The notes under the pieces: model-generated
Database searches by the model: none
What the model saw: the letters and a program-made list of their open reading frames with translations, nothing else
Told to the model about the DNA's origin: nothing
Assembly (NCBI GenBank): GCA_028285595.1
Contig: JANQOW010000101.1
Coordinates: 1 to 63,290, forward strand
Direction: 5' to 3'
Origin: Hyphomicrobiales bacterium
Lineage (GTDB): Bacteria > Pseudomonadota > Alphaproteobacteria > Rhizobiales > CAJQND01
DNA length: 63,290 bases
Program-made: the position numbers and the translations under genes
Shown here: in pieces, positions 16,132-25,098 of the stretch
Position numbering within the stretch: position 1 is the first letter of the stretch
Layout: every line of letters begins with the position of its first letter

Positions 16132-17661
16132 TCAGTGTGATTGTTCAGGCAGACGGATGGGCATAGCCTGCCGAATGCGGTCTTCAGCGGTGCGTGCTAA
16201 ATGACTGGGTTCGGCGTTAGCCAAGATCTCGCTGACCCGCTCTTCCGCCCGGTCCCAAATCGTGAGACGGCCGGCATCGATCCAGTCTTGGACCGCCCGC
16301 CGGTCAGCAAGACGAGGATAGACATACTCCGTTTTCATGCGCTGCACGGTGCTGTCTTCGCCCAAGTAGTGGCCTTCTCCGGTGACAACTCTCTTGATCA
16401 TCTCCACGTCGAGGGCGTCATCGCTCAACTCAACGCCGCGCACAGAACGCAAGATGGCTCCACACATATCGTCATCTATCACCAGGGCCTCCGGCGAGGC
16501 CACCATGATGGAACCCAGCATGCCCACCGATAGATTGATCATGTCAGCTCCGGCATGGGCGGCCAACGCAACGGTGTATCCCTTCTCGTAACCGGCCTGG
16601 GCATCAGCGACTTTCGCGTCGGTCATTCCAGCAGACACGGTTGACGGCAATCCCACATGCCGCAAGATCTGAGCGGCCGCTGCGCTGGCGATTGCCGCTT
16701 CCCCACCACCCCCTGACATGGCGCCGGTACGCAAATCAGAGATGAAGGGCATCAGTGCGTAGATGCACGGGTAACCGGGAGAGATGAGGTCAACAGCCAT
16801 GAGCCCGGCGAAGCTCTCGGCCAGTCCTTGCGCCAGCGCCCCCGCCAGCGTGACGGGGCTCGTGGCGCCCGCTTGGCCTGCGGAGCATATTTGCGGGATC
16901 ATGCCGGAGCGAACACAGGCGTTCAGCACATCGCACCCGTCGGCTGCATAGCGCAGTGGCGGCACCACGTGAACGATCACAGCCATGCAGAAAGGGTTTG
17001 CCCGAAACATGCCCTCACCACCCAGCGCCATATCAAACATATCTACGACCGTCTCAAGGTGGCTTGGATGGCTGAAGCTTACGCCGATTGGCTTTTTGGT
17101 GGCCTTCATACAGGCGAAGGCTGTGTTGATATCCAGTTCGAACGCATCTGCTAGATCTCTGGCGATGACAGGTCTCACGCCGTAATGGATATTGTCGCAT
17201 GCGTCTAAGATCTGCATCAGGTTGAACAAATCTTGCAGGGTTGAATCCTGGAAGTCTCCGGTGCCCGTGCGCAGCACTTGAACGGCTGCGCCCCCGGTTC
17301 CGATGTGAACACCGCCTGCGCCCCCTATAGTGAGGCCGGATCTGCCGCCAAACTCCGGTAAGTCTATCGATGTGGGGGCCCGATTGATTGCATCCTCGAC
17401 CATCGATTGGGGAAAGCACAATCGATCATCAGAGTTGAGATGAGCGCCTGAGGCCAGCGCATTTGCGCGCAACTCATCGGGAGCATCTGCCATGCCAACT
17501 TGGGCGAGGATGTCGAACGCGCACTGGACAATTCGAGAGCAATCCCGTGCACTCAGAGGACGAAGCATGCCGCCAGATGGCGGCGGTTGGCGTTTTGCCG
17601 GTTCACCCGTTGCGCGGCGCGCTTTAGCTCTGTTCGTTCGCGGTCTTGTGTGCTCTGCCAA
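16132..17661 (-). CDS. MttB-family (trimethylamine/betaine) methyltransferase, non-pyrrolysine type
   Basis: 509 aa TIM-barrel protein of the MttB superfamily. The open frame has no internal amber codon, so it is a non-pyrrolysine member, the kind that in other bacteria demethylates quaternary amines such as glycine betaine and passes the methyl group to a corrinoid protein. Recognisable blocks are GMLRPLSARDCSRIVQCAFDIL, GGAGGVHIGTGGAAVQVLRT, PIGVSFSHPSHLETVVDM and GEGHYLGEDSTVQRMKTEYVYPRLADR near the end. No corrinoid protein or reactivase gene is within the window. It is followed by the SRPBCC, racemase-like and demethylating dehydrogenase genes, suggesting one pathway. Confidence 0.85.
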   Translation of the reverse strand: MAEHTRPRTNRAKARRATGEPAKRQPPPSGGMLRPLSARDCSRIVQCAFDILAQVGMADAPDELRANALASGAHLNSDDRLCFPQSMVEDAINRAPTSIDLPEFGGRSGLTIGGAGGVHIGTGGAAVQVLRTGTGDFQDSTLQDLFNLMQILDACDNIHYGVRPVIARDLADAFELDINTAFACMKATKKPIGVSFSHPSHLETVVDMFDMALGGEGMFRANPFCMAVIVHVVPPLRYAADGCDVLNACVRSGMIPQICSAGQAGATSPVTLAGALAQGLAESFAGLMAVDLISPGYPCIYALMPFISDLRTGAMSGGGGEAAIASAAAAQILRHVGLPSTVSAGMTDAKVADAQAGYEKGYTVALAAHAGADMINLSVGMLGSIMVASPEALVIDDDMCGAILRSVRGVELSDDALDVEMIKRVVTGEGHYLGEDSTVQRMKTEYVYPRLADRRAVQDWIDAGRLTIWDRAEERVSEILANAEPSHLARTAEDRIRQAMPIRLPEQSH

Positions 17662-17786
17662 CTCTTACCTCCGGGAGCCTTGCGGTGAGATGATAATGGG
17701 TGCGAGCATGGAGATGCAATGAGCCGTCGCCCGTGCGTATGGTGAAAATTTCTCTCAAAAATCAGAGCTCAGCCGAGGGCGGAGCT

Positions 17787-18869
17787 TCACTCGTTTGCGC
17801 CTCGTATCGCCGCAATGACAGCTTCAGTCACTTTCACTGTTGTGGCCTCGCCGCCCAAGTCCGGCGTGTGGAACTCCGGATCGGCCGTAACCTGTTCGAT
17901 CGCTTTCATGAGGCGCTGCGCGGCGGTGTCTTCCCCTAGATGTTCCAGCAGAAGAACACTTGACCAGAATGTGCCAATTGGATTGGCAATGCCCTGGCCC
18001 ATAATGTCGAACGCAGATCCATGAATGGGCTCAAACATCGATGGAAAGGTTCTTTCTGGGTTGAGATTTGCGGTGGGCGCAATGCCCAGGGAACCTGAGA
18101 GTGCCGCTGCCAGATCGGACAAGATGTCCGCATGCAGATTCGTTGCAACAACGGTGTCGATTGATTGCGGCTTGGCAACCATGCGCATTGTCATGGCGTC
18201 AACAAGCATGCGGTCCCATGTTACATCGGGAAACTCCTGCGCGACCTCCGTTGCGATCTCGTCCCACATGACCATGGCGTGACGCTGCGCATTGGATTTC
18301 GTCACAACCGTCAGGAGCTTTCTCGGTCGTGACCGTGCCAGTTCGAACGCAAAGCGCATGATGCGCTCAACGCCGGGACGCGTGAACATGGCGACGTCGG
18401 TGGCCGTCTCCAGAGAAGAGCCTTGATGGACCCGGCCTCCAACGCCGGCGTATTCGCCCTCCGAGTTCTCCCGAACAATCACCCAGTCCAGCTCTTTGCC
18501 GTGCACATGACGCAGCGGAGACGTAATACCAGGAAGCACCCGCGTCGGGCGCACGTTTGCGTATTGGTCGAAGGGTTGGCAGATGGCTAGACGTAGGCCC
18601 CACAGGGTGATGTGATCGGGAATTTCCGGATGACCAGCTGATCCGAACAGAATCGCATCATGGTTCTGGATTTGCGCCCGGCCATCTTCGGGCATCATCC
18701 GCCCATGAGCCTTGTAATACTCGCCGCCCCAAGCGAACTCATCTACGCGGAAAGTGAAGCCCCCATCACGTCGGGCGACGGCCTCGAGTACTTCGACTCC
18801 TGCTGCCACAACCTCAGCACCGATCCCGTCTCCCGGGATGGCTGCAAGCTTAAACGCGGTCAAAACCAA
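17787..18869 (-). CDS. Tartrate dehydrogenase-like decarboxylating dehydrogenase
   Basis: 360 aa member of the isocitrate/isopropylmalate dehydrogenase family. The start LAAIPGDGIGAEVVAAGVEVLEA, the VRENSEGEYAGVGGR loop and the NLHADILSDLAAALSGSLG metal-binding segment identify the tartrate dehydrogenase/malate-decarboxylating branch rather than LeuB. It oxidises (and may decarboxylate) a C4 hydroxyacid with NAD and a divalent metal. The start is TTG (18869, or TTG 18863) behind GAGGA; no ATG is in frame upstream. It lies 125 bases upstream of the MttB gene in the same direction, within the Liv-type importer cluster. Confidence 0.88.
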   Translation of the reverse strand: MVLTAFKLAAIPGDGIGAEVVAAGVEVLEAVARRDGGFTFRVDEFAWGGEYYKAHGRMMPEDGRAQIQNHDAILFGSAGHPEIPDHITLWGLRLAICQPFDQYANVRPTRVLPGITSPLRHVHGKELDWVIVRENSEGEYAGVGGRVHQGSSLETATDVAMFTRPGVERIMRFAFELARSRPRKLLTVVTKSNAQRHAMVMWDEIATEVAQEFPDVTWDRMLVDAMTMRMVAKPQSIDTVVATNLHADILSDLAAALSGSLGIAPTANLNPERTFPSMFEPIHGSAFDIMGQGIANPIGTFWSSVLLLEHLGEDTAAQRLMKAIEQVTADPEFHTPDLGGEATTVKVTEAVIAAIRGANE

Positions 18870-18929
18870 GTCCTCGATGTTCCCATTTGCCGGGGATCTG
18901 TACTGGTCGGGGCAGGCTTTTGCAATCGA

Positions 18930-19562
18930 TTACGGCCTGCTGCGTTGCTCCTTGCAAGCTTCGATAAATTCCATGGCACTCTCTCGAGAGGGGTGCGTAG
19001 AGTTATCGCTGTCGTATCCTGCCTCATCAGCCGTTGAGTATCGCACTGTTTCCAGTCCGAAGTTCACACTGACCCGCTTGCCGCGATGTGCAAACGACAC
19101 CCAAGCCTCGGGCCAAACCGTGCATCCGGTCATGTTGATCAGGAAGTACCACTTGCGATCTGAGCGGCCAATCTCGGCTTCGATCGCATCGAACACTTCG
19201 TAAACAATATCGGAGTTGGCAAACACCAGATCGCTGAAATCCAGTTCCATTATTTCCGCCACGGGATCAGGGTGGATCCGCGCATTGTAACCATCTGTGC
19301 TGTCGGCGATGGGTGTTGCGGGGCTTTCAGCCTGAGCGGCGCCATATACGGCGTCTGCCAGATCGTGCACGGCGCGCTCAAGCTGTTGGCAGCTGCGCAA
19401 AGCGGTTGTGACAAACCGCAGGCGCTCCGTGGCGCCAATGTCCGGATAGTCCCTCAGGATTTCCAGCGCCCCGCGGACCGCGGTGAGCGGCGCGACAAAA
19501 TCGTCCTCAAGCTTGGTCCCTAAAGCCAGCGTCTCAGCTTGATCCGTGCTGCTCGCGGACAT
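18930..19562 (-). CDS. HisKA-like protein lacking the phosphoacceptor histidine
   Basis: 210 aa cytoplasmic protein. The first helix pair (FVAPLTAVRGALEILRDYP, then RLRFVTTALRSCQQLERAVHDLADAV) looks like a histidine-kinase dimerisation helical hairpin, but the H-box position aligned to SHELRTP reads EDDFVAP, with Asp20 where the His should be. No ATPase domain follows; the second half (KWYFLINMTGCTVWPEAWVSFAHRGKRVSVNFGLETVRYS) is a strand-rich domain that I cannot name. It lies between the tartrate-dehydrogenase-like gene and livF and is probably co-transcribed. A regulatory or scaffold role is inferred only. Confidence 0.7.
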   Translation of the reverse strand: MSASSTDQAETLALGTKLEDDFVAPLTAVRGALEILRDYPDIGATERLRFVTTALRSCQQLERAVHDLADAVYGAAQAESPATPIADSTDGYNARIHPDPVAEIMELDFSDLVFANSDIVYEVFDAIEAEIGRSDRKWYFLINMTGCTVWPEAWVSFAHRGKRVSVNFGLETVRYSTADEAGYDSDNSTHPSRESAMEFIEACKEQRSRP

Positions 19563-19579
19563 TGCCAGGCCTTTATTGG

Positions 19580-20497
19580 CTAGATTGCTAGGTACTGTTG
19601 ACGCAGGTCAGCATTGTCCAACACTTCTTGCGCCGTACCGTCGAAGACAACCTGTCCCATGTCTAGGATAATGGCCCTGTCGGCAAGATGAAGTGCTGCG
19701 ATAGCATTCTGCTCAACGATGATCGTGGTGATGCCCAGCGTCTTGATCTGTTCAAGCGTTTTCTCGATTTCCTGAACGATCACCGGGGCCAGCCCTTCAT
19801 AGGGCTCATCAAGTAAGAGAAGCTTGACGTCCCGTGCCAAGGTCCGTCCGATGGCCAGCATTTGCTGCTCGCCGCCCGAGAGCGTCGTACCTTCCTGGCT
19901 TCGGCGCTCGCCGAGCCGCGGGAACAGGTCGTAAATGCGATCAATCGACCAACCAATTGGTGGCGCAATTTGTGCCAGCTTCAGGTTTTCCTCGACCGTC
20001 AAACCTTGAATGATCCGCCGGTCTTCCGGCACCAGCCCAATGCCGACGCGAGACGCCTGGTGCGCCTTCATCTGGTGGAGGGGTTTATGGTCGAGCCAGA
20101 TCTCACCGTGCCGCAGAGCCGGATCATCCACGCGCGTAATAGCCCGCAATGTGGATGTTTTTCCCGCGCCGTTGCGCCCCAGCAGCGCTACGATTTCCCC
20201 TTCGCGCACGTCAAAGCTGACGCCTTGCACGATGTAGCTCTCACCGTAGTAGGCATGAATGTCCCAGCAGGAGAAAAACGCAGGCTGCCCACCTTTGGTC
20301 TTGGTAGGTTCCTTGCCCGGCGCCAATCCCGAGAAATGATCATCCCCCAAAAGCGTCTCTGGCTCTGTCTTTGGGGCCTCTTTCTTCGGCTTGGCGCGTG
20401 CTTTGCTGCGCGGCTTAGCAGCTTTTCCTGCCGCAGCCTTGGTTTTTGCTGCGCTGGTTTTCCGCGACTTGGTTGATTTGGTCACGTTCGTGCTCAT
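19580..20497 (-). CDS. livF: Liv-type ABC importer ATPase (LivF), with Lys/Ala-rich N-terminal tail
   Basis: 305 aa. Residues from about 75 onwards form a standard LivF ATPase: Walker A GRNGAGKTS, signature LSGGEQQ, Walker B LLLLDEPYEGL and the EQNAIAALHLADRAIILDMG end. It energises the importer whose permeases lie just upstream. The first 75 residues are unlike the family: SRKTSAAKTKAAAGKAAKP and similar Lys/Ala/Pro repeats, then an acidic linker. The start overlaps the livG end by 4 bases (ATGA), so the tail is translated rather than an annotation artefact. It could tether the ATPase or bind nucleic acid; unknown. Confidence 0.9.
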   Translation of the reverse strand: MSTNVTKSTKSRKTSAAKTKAAAGKAAKPRSKARAKPKKEAPKTEPETLLGDDHFSGLAPGKEPTKTKGGQPAFFSCWDIHAYYGESYIVQGVSFDVREGEIVALLGRNGAGKTSTLRAITRVDDPALRHGEIWLDHKPLHQMKAHQASRVGIGLVPEDRRIIQGLTVEENLKLAQIAPPIGWSIDRIYDLFPRLGERRSQEGTTLSGGEQQMLAIGRTLARDVKLLLLDEPYEGLAPVIVQEIEKTLEQIKTLGITTIIVEQNAIAALHLADRAIILDMGQVVFDGTAQEVLDNADLRQQYLAI

Positions 20498-21264
20498 AGA
20501 TGCGCTCCGCCCAAATATGCTTCTTGAACCTTGGGATTGCCTTTGATCTTCTCCGGCAAATCCTCTGCGATGACCGTGCCTTGCGCCAGCACAGATATTT
20601 TGTCGGCCAACGAGAACACCACATGCATGTCATGCTCGATCACGACCATGGTCACGCCACGTTCCGCAATGCGTTTCATAAGATCGATTGTGTTGTTTGT
20701 ATCCGCTCGCGCCATGCCCGCGGTCGGTTCGTCGAGCAACAGCAGCTTCGGCTTTTGGACAAGACACATTGCCAGCTCCAACCGCCGCTTGTCGCCCCGC
20801 GACAGTTGGCTTGCAATGTCCTGCGCCTGATCGCTGAGCCCCACATCCCGAAGCATTTCCATCGCCTCGCCGCTCACTTCGCTCTCATCGGAGACGGAGT
20901 GCCAGGGGTTCAGTTGGAAGGCTCCGTCACGCTGGGCGAACGCTGGAATCATTACATTCTCCAGCAGAGTCAGATCGCTAAAAATCTCCGGTGTCTGAAA
21001 AACCCGGCTGACCCCGATCTGGTTGATTTCGTGCGGCGGAAGCCCAAGGAGGGAATGACCATCGAATGTCACATTACCCGTATCCGGCATCAGGCGGCCG
21101 ACGAAACAGTTGAGCAGAGTGGATTTGCCAGCGCCATTGGGCCCGATAATGGCGTGCACGGTCGCTTCTTCAACTTCCAAGTTGACCTCGTTCAGCGCCT
21201 GAAGACCACCGAAGCGTTTGTTGACGTTTTTTACAGATAGAACGCTCATATCAGATCCCATCAC
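20494..21264 (-). CDS. livG: Liv-type ABC importer ATPase (LivG)
   Basis: 256 aa ATPase. Walker [10 protein letters not shown], the signature [30 protein letters not shown] and the [20 protein letters not shown] end identify LivG of the branched-chain amino acid/amide family. It pairs with LivF to power LivH-LivM. The signature reads LSRGDKRR rather than LSGGE, as is common in LivG. Its start overlaps the livM end by 4 bases and its end overlaps livF by 4 bases, so the ATPases are tightly coupled to the permeases. Confidence 0.93.
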   Translation of the reverse strand: MMGSDMSVLSVKNVNKRFGGLQALNEVNLEVEEATVHAIIGPNGAGKSTLLNCFVGRLMPDTGNVTFDGHSLLGLPPHEINQIGVSRVFQTPEIFSDLTLLENVMIPAFAQRDGAFQLNPWHSVSDESEVSGEAMEMLRDVGLSDQAQDIASQLSRGDKRRLELAMCLVQKPKLLLLDEPTAGMARADTNNTIDLMKRIAERGVTMVVIEHDMHVVFSLADKISVLAQGTVIAEDLPEKIKGNPKVQEAYLGGAHL

Positions 21265-22418
21265 GATGCTGCGGGTTCAGGAGTGGGTGCACCGTCATCT
21301 TTATTCTTGAAGCGAGCGGTCGCCCAATTGACCAGTCTGTTCACGCCTTCCATCAGTCCGCCGGGAAGGAAGATCACGATGAGCATGAACAGCGCACCGA
21401 GGGTAAGGTGCCATCCATCGCCCACGAACAGGCCGAGTATATTGACCACACCTGTCTGCAAGCCTTCAGGCAGGAAGCTGAAGATGTTCATAAGCGTGGT
21501 ATCGTTGTAGGCCGAGAAGATGTTCTCAAAGTACTTGATCGCACCGGCTCCAATAACCGGACCCAAAAGGGTGCCAGTGCCGCCCAGAATGGTCATCAAC
21601 ACCACTTCACCGGATGCAGTCCACTGCATTCTCTCTGCACCGGCCAGCGGATCGGTTACGGCCATCAAGCCGCCTGCGAGACCGGCATACATGCCTGAAA
21701 TCACGAACGCTGCAAGCGTGTACGGCCGCGTGTTCACACCGGTGTAGTTGAGCCTGTTTTGATTGGTTTTCACCGCCCTCAGCATCAAGCCGAACGGTGA
21801 ACGGAAGATGCGCATTGAGATATAGAAACAGATGATCAGCATAACCGCGCAGAAGTAGAAGCCGGAATAGCCGGTCATGGTGATGCCGAAGAGATCGGAG
21901 GATGGCAGCGTGCTTCCGTAATCTCTGCCAAAGACTGTGGTATCCAACCAGCGCGGATCAGTTTGCACCAGCTGAAGACCGGTTTCGCCGTTTGTAATCG
22001 GTGTGAGGACCGAGTAGGCGAGGTTATAGGACATTTGCGCAAAGGCGAGTGTCAGGATCGAAAAGTAAATCCCAGATCGGCGCAGGCTAATGAAGCCGAT
22101 CACCAAGGCAAATACGCCACCAAACGCGGTTGCCATTATAATTGCCGGGATCGGGTTCATTGAGAACAGTTTGAATGTCCAAACGGCTGTGTAGGAGCCA
22201 GCGCCAAGAAATGCCGCATGCCCGAAGGAGAGGTAGCCGGTCAGGCCAAACAGAATGTTGAATCCGATGGCGAAGATGCCAAAGATTGCGAACTTCTGCA
22301 GAAGATCAGGATAACCGGCTCCAAACGGAGCCAAGATCACCGGCCCAGCCATAACCGCTGCCGCGAAGCAGGCCAGCAGAATGAGATCTGAAGATGAAGT
22401 CGTTTTTGATGCGGTCAT
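21261..22418 (-). CDS. livM: Liv-type ABC importer permease (LivM)
   Basis: 385 aa inner-membrane permease. Multiple hydrophobic segments and the [20 protein letters not shown] motif, the [20 protein letters not shown] loop and the C-terminal GLVM-like region ([20 protein letters not shown]) match LivM. It forms the channel with LivH. Long hydrophilic stretch in the middle (about residues 140-180) is typical of urea/amide-type members. It starts 3 bases after livH ends. Confidence 0.92.
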   Translation of the reverse strand: MTASKTTSSSDLILLACFAAAVMAGPVILAPFGAGYPDLLQKFAIFGIFAIGFNILFGLTGYLSFGHAAFLGAGSYTAVWTFKLFSMNPIPAIIMATAFGGVFALVIGFISLRRSGIYFSILTLAFAQMSYNLAYSVLTPITNGETGLQLVQTDPRWLDTTVFGRDYGSTLPSSDLFGITMTGYSGFYFCAVMLIICFYISMRIFRSPFGLMLRAVKTNQNRLNYTGVNTRPYTLAAFVISGMYAGLAGGLMAVTDPLAGAERMQWTASGEVVLMTILGGTGTLLGPVIGAGAIKYFENIFSAYNDTTLMNIFSFLPEGLQTGVVNILGLFVGDGWHLTLGALFMLIVIFLPGGLMEGVNRLVNWATARFKNKDDGAPTPEPAAS

Positions 22419-22421
22419 GAC

Positions 22422-23450
22422 TTAGCTCTCCATCACGCCCTTGCGGCCCATCAAGCCTCTGGGGCGGACCAGCAGGATAATTACGGCGATCAGATAAATG
22501 ATGATCTGGTCAATGCCGGGCAGAAGGCTCTTCACCTCATTCATTGAGGCGAACGATTGTAGGATGCCCAGGAGGAAACCGGCTGAAACGGCACCCCCAA
22601 GCGAACCCATGCCGCCCACAACGACCACCACAAAGGACAGCACCAGGAAGTCCATGCCCCAATGGTAGTCTGGAGGCTGTATCGGCGTGTACATCACGCC
22701 CGCTAGGCCGGCCACCACCGCTGCAATCCCGAATACAATGGTGAAGCGCCGGTCGATGTCTATGCCCAGCAGGCCCACAGTTTCGCGGTCTGCCATTCCG
22801 GCCCGCACCACCATGCCAAATGTCGTGAATTGCAGGAAAGCAAAGACACTGCCAATGACGGCCAAAGAGAACAGGAAGTAGACGAGCCGCCACGTGGGAT
22901 AAGGCACTGCACCTGGATCGAAGCCCAGCATAACCCCGAAATCGACCATGCCTCTGGCGAGTTCAGGTGCCGATTGAGGGATCGGGTTCGCCCCGAAGAA
23001 CTTTTTGACCACCTCGCCCAACACAATCGCCAAACCGAACGTAACCAGAATCTGTTCGGCGTGGGGGCGTTTGTAGAAAAAGCGGATGAGCCCGCGTTCC
23101 ATAGTCACGCCGATCAGCAACATCACAGGGATGGCCATGAGGATCGCGGCCGGTACGGAGTATTCTATGAGAAACGACCCAAAATCGCCGAACCAATGTT
23201 CTATGTAAGGCGTCTCAATCTTCAGGGGGTTGCCAAGGAAGTCCTTTTGGGTCGCAGATTCTGTGACGAAGGACACCTGCAGAAGGCTTTTCAGCGCCAC
23301 CGCACAAAAAGCACCCAGCATGAAGAGTGCGCCGTGGGCAAAATTCACGACACCCAGCGTACCGAAGATAATGGTCAGACCAAGTGCGATCAGCGCATAG
23401 GCGCCGCCCTTGTCTAGGCCATTGAGTATTTGCAGCAGAATTGCATCCAT
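22422..23450 (-). CDS. livH: Liv-type ABC importer permease (LivH)
   Basis: 342 aa permease. The start ILNGLDKGGAYALIALGLTIIFGTLGVVNFAHGALFML is the LivH hallmark, followed by alternating membrane spans and a VVVVVGGMGSLGGAVSAGFLLG motif. An insert of about 50 hydrophilic residues (QVSFVTESATQKDFLGNPLKIETPYIEHWFG) between the second and third spans is longer than in E. coli LivH and occurs in other alphaproteobacterial homologues. It forms the membrane pore with LivM and is separated from the binding-protein gene by a hairpin. Confidence 0.92.
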   Translation of the reverse strand: MDAILLQILNGLDKGGAYALIALGLTIIFGTLGVVNFAHGALFMLGAFCAVALKSLLQVSFVTESATQKDFLGNPLKIETPYIEHWFGDFGSFLIEYSVPAAILMAIPVMLLIGVTMERGLIRFFYKRPHAEQILVTFGLAIVLGEVVKKFFGANPIPQSAPELARGMVDFGVMLGFDPGAVPYPTWRLVYFLFSLAVIGSVFAFLQFTTFGMVVRAGMADRETVGLLGIDIDRRFTIVFGIAAVVAGLAGVMYTPIQPPDYHWGMDFLVLSFVVVVVGGMGSLGGAVSAGFLLGILQSFASMNEVKSLLPGIDQIIIYLIAVIILLVRPRGLMGRKGVMES

Positions 23451-23488
23451 AGCCGCCGCCCCGTAGGTCGTTGTTCAGGTTTAAGGTT

Positions 23489-23514
23489 GGGCCGGCCCCG
23501 AAGGGAGCCGGCCC
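23489..23514 (-). terminator. Intercistronic hairpin between binding-protein and permease genes
   Basis: An 8-bp GC-only stem (GGGCCGGC with GCCGGCCC) and 10-base loop lies between the binding-protein stop and the livH start. Such hairpins commonly let the binding protein be made in excess by stabilising the upstream message or attenuating the downstream one. Confidence 0.55.
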
Positions 23515-23531
23515 GGGTCATGTTATCAACG

Positions 23532-24872
23532 TCAGGCTGCGCCGTTGTTGATTGAGCCTTTGTTGCAGCCCAGCAGATCTGTGCCGTACTCGACTTGTTT
23601 GCGAGGCGTCACTTCAACGACCTCAAGAACGTCGAACTTCGAGGACGGGTTTTCTTTACCCTTCACAACCAGGACGTCTTTAAAGCACTGGTTATCGTGG
23701 CCGCGATAAGTGGTCGGGCCGTTACCAAGACCGTCGAAGTCAAAGTCTTTCAAGGCCTCACCCACGCCAGTCGGCATGAAGGTGCCGGCACGCTGACAGG
23801 CATCCGCGTACAAAATGGCCTGACAGTACGTGGTGTGTGCAGCCTGCGATGGCGGGAAGCCATACTTCTCGCCGAACGCCTTAACGAACGCTTTGGAGCC
23901 TTCGTCCTGCAGCGACCAATGCCAGTTGGTTGAGCCATAGATGCCCTTAACGTTCTCACCGGCACCTTGAGCCATCAAACGAGAGTACAGCGGCACAACG
24001 ATACCGAAGTCCTTGCCGTTCACTTGCTTGTCGCGCAGGCCAAACTGAACGGCCTGGGTCAGTGAGTTCACCATGTCGCGTCCATAGTGGTTCAGAACCA
24101 AAACGTCAGCGCCTGAGTTCAGCACCGGCGTGATGTATTGCGAGAAGTCGCCAGCGCCCAACGGTGTGCGCACGGCCGCTTGGGTTTTCCAGCCCAACTG
24201 CTCCGAATACTTTTGGATCGAGCCTTCTTGGCTCCAACCCCAGTTGTAGTCAGCGGTCAGGTGGTAGGCCACGCGCTCAGAACCAAACTGGTTCTTCAGC
24301 ACCGGTGCCAGAGCAGCGCCCGACATTTCGGTGTTGAAGAAGTGACGGAACCCGTTGGCACGGCAGTCTTTACCCGTCGTGTCGTTGGCGTGAGTCAGGC
24401 CGGCCATGAAGATGATGCCTGCGGTTTGGCAGTAGTCCTGCACAGCCACAGCCACACCGGAGGACGAGCCACCAGTGATCATGATGGCGCCGTCTTTCTC
24501 GACCATCCGCTTGGCGGAAGCGCGGGCTGCGTCAGATTTTGTCTGTGTGTCGCCGGTTACATACTCAACTTTCTTGCCGTTGATGCCGCCACCTTTCAGG
24601 GCTTTGGAGCTGAACGTTTCCAGCATGCCGCCGCCGCCCGCGTTGATGTGCTCAACGGCGAGTTGGTAAGCGCGCAGTTCGTCAGCACCTTCATCGGCAT
24701 AGGCGCCGGTTTGCGGTACGTTGAAGCCCAGTGTAACCGAGCCGCCTTTGGGCTCGTTCGTATAACCGGCTGCCCAAACTTGGCTGGTAAAGATGGTCGG
24801 CGTGGCGAGTGCGACGCCTGCCGCGGCCGAACCCTTCAGAAGGCTGCGGCGGTTGGTGATCGATCTACTCAT
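23532..24872 (-). CDS. Liv-type ABC transporter substrate-binding protein, Tat signal
   Basis: 446 aa. The N-terminus has a twin-arginine signal (NRRSLLKGSAAAGVALATP) and the mature part has the type I periplasmic binding fold of the LivK/amide group: LGFNVPQTGAYADEGADELRAYQLAVEHINAGGG, GGSSSGVAVAVQDYC, HLTADYNWGWSQEGSI. It captures an amino acid, amide or betaine-like compound and delivers it to LivH-LivM. Two Cys pairs occur near the C-terminus (CQAILYADACQ). It is the first gene of the 12-kb cluster. Ligand unknown; the enzymes downstream suggest an N-methylated amine. Confidence 0.9.
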   Translation of the reverse strand: MSRSITNRRSLLKGSAAAGVALATPTIFTSQVWAAGYTNEPKGGSVTLGFNVPQTGAYADEGADELRAYQLAVEHINAGGGGMLETFSSKALKGGGINGKKVEYVTGDTQTKSDAARASAKRMVEKDGAIMITGGSSSGVAVAVQDYCQTAGIIFMAGLTHANDTTGKDCRANGFRHFFNTEMSGAALAPVLKNQFGSERVAYHLTADYNWGWSQEGSIQKYSEQLGWKTQAAVRTPLGAGDFSQYITPVLNSGADVLVLNHYGRDMVNSLTQAVQFGLRDKQVNGKDFGIVVPLYSRLMAQGAGENVKGIYGSTNWHWSLQDEGSKAFVKAFGEKYGFPPSQAAHTTYCQAILYADACQRAGTFMPTGVGEALKDFDFDGLGNGPTTYRGHDNQCFKDVLVVKGKENPSSKFDVLEVVEVTPRKQVEYGTDLLGCNKGSINNGAA

Positions 24873-25098
24873 ATGAATTCTCCCTTAGACTGTCGTTTTG
24901 GACCGCCGAACCCGGTGGTCCAATGAGCTCATGGGTGGAAAGTGCACCCACGGTCACACTGCAGGACCTCCAGTCAATCTGCAATAAGCCTTTGGGATTA
25001 CATGGTTTATTTGTAAATTAGTGACAGTATCGGCCGTAAATCTTGTAAATTTTTGACTCATGGAATAAGATCGAACGTGCTCCCAAGGAGGCACGCAG
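24873..25098. promoter_or_regulatory. Divergent control region with a TTGTAAATT direct repeat
   Basis: The region between the importer cluster and the XRE regulator contains TTGTAAATT twice (25011-25019 and 25043-25051), 32 bases apart, i.e. about three helical turns. The repeats lie 48-88 bases upstream of the regulator's start, which suggests an autoregulatory operator. The rest should hold the promoter of the importer cluster. Confidence 0.4.

Noticed and set aside
24138-24926. Plus-strand 262-codon open frame opposite the substrate-binding protein
   Set aside because: It mirrors the codon bias of a strongly supported gene on the other strand and shows no domain.
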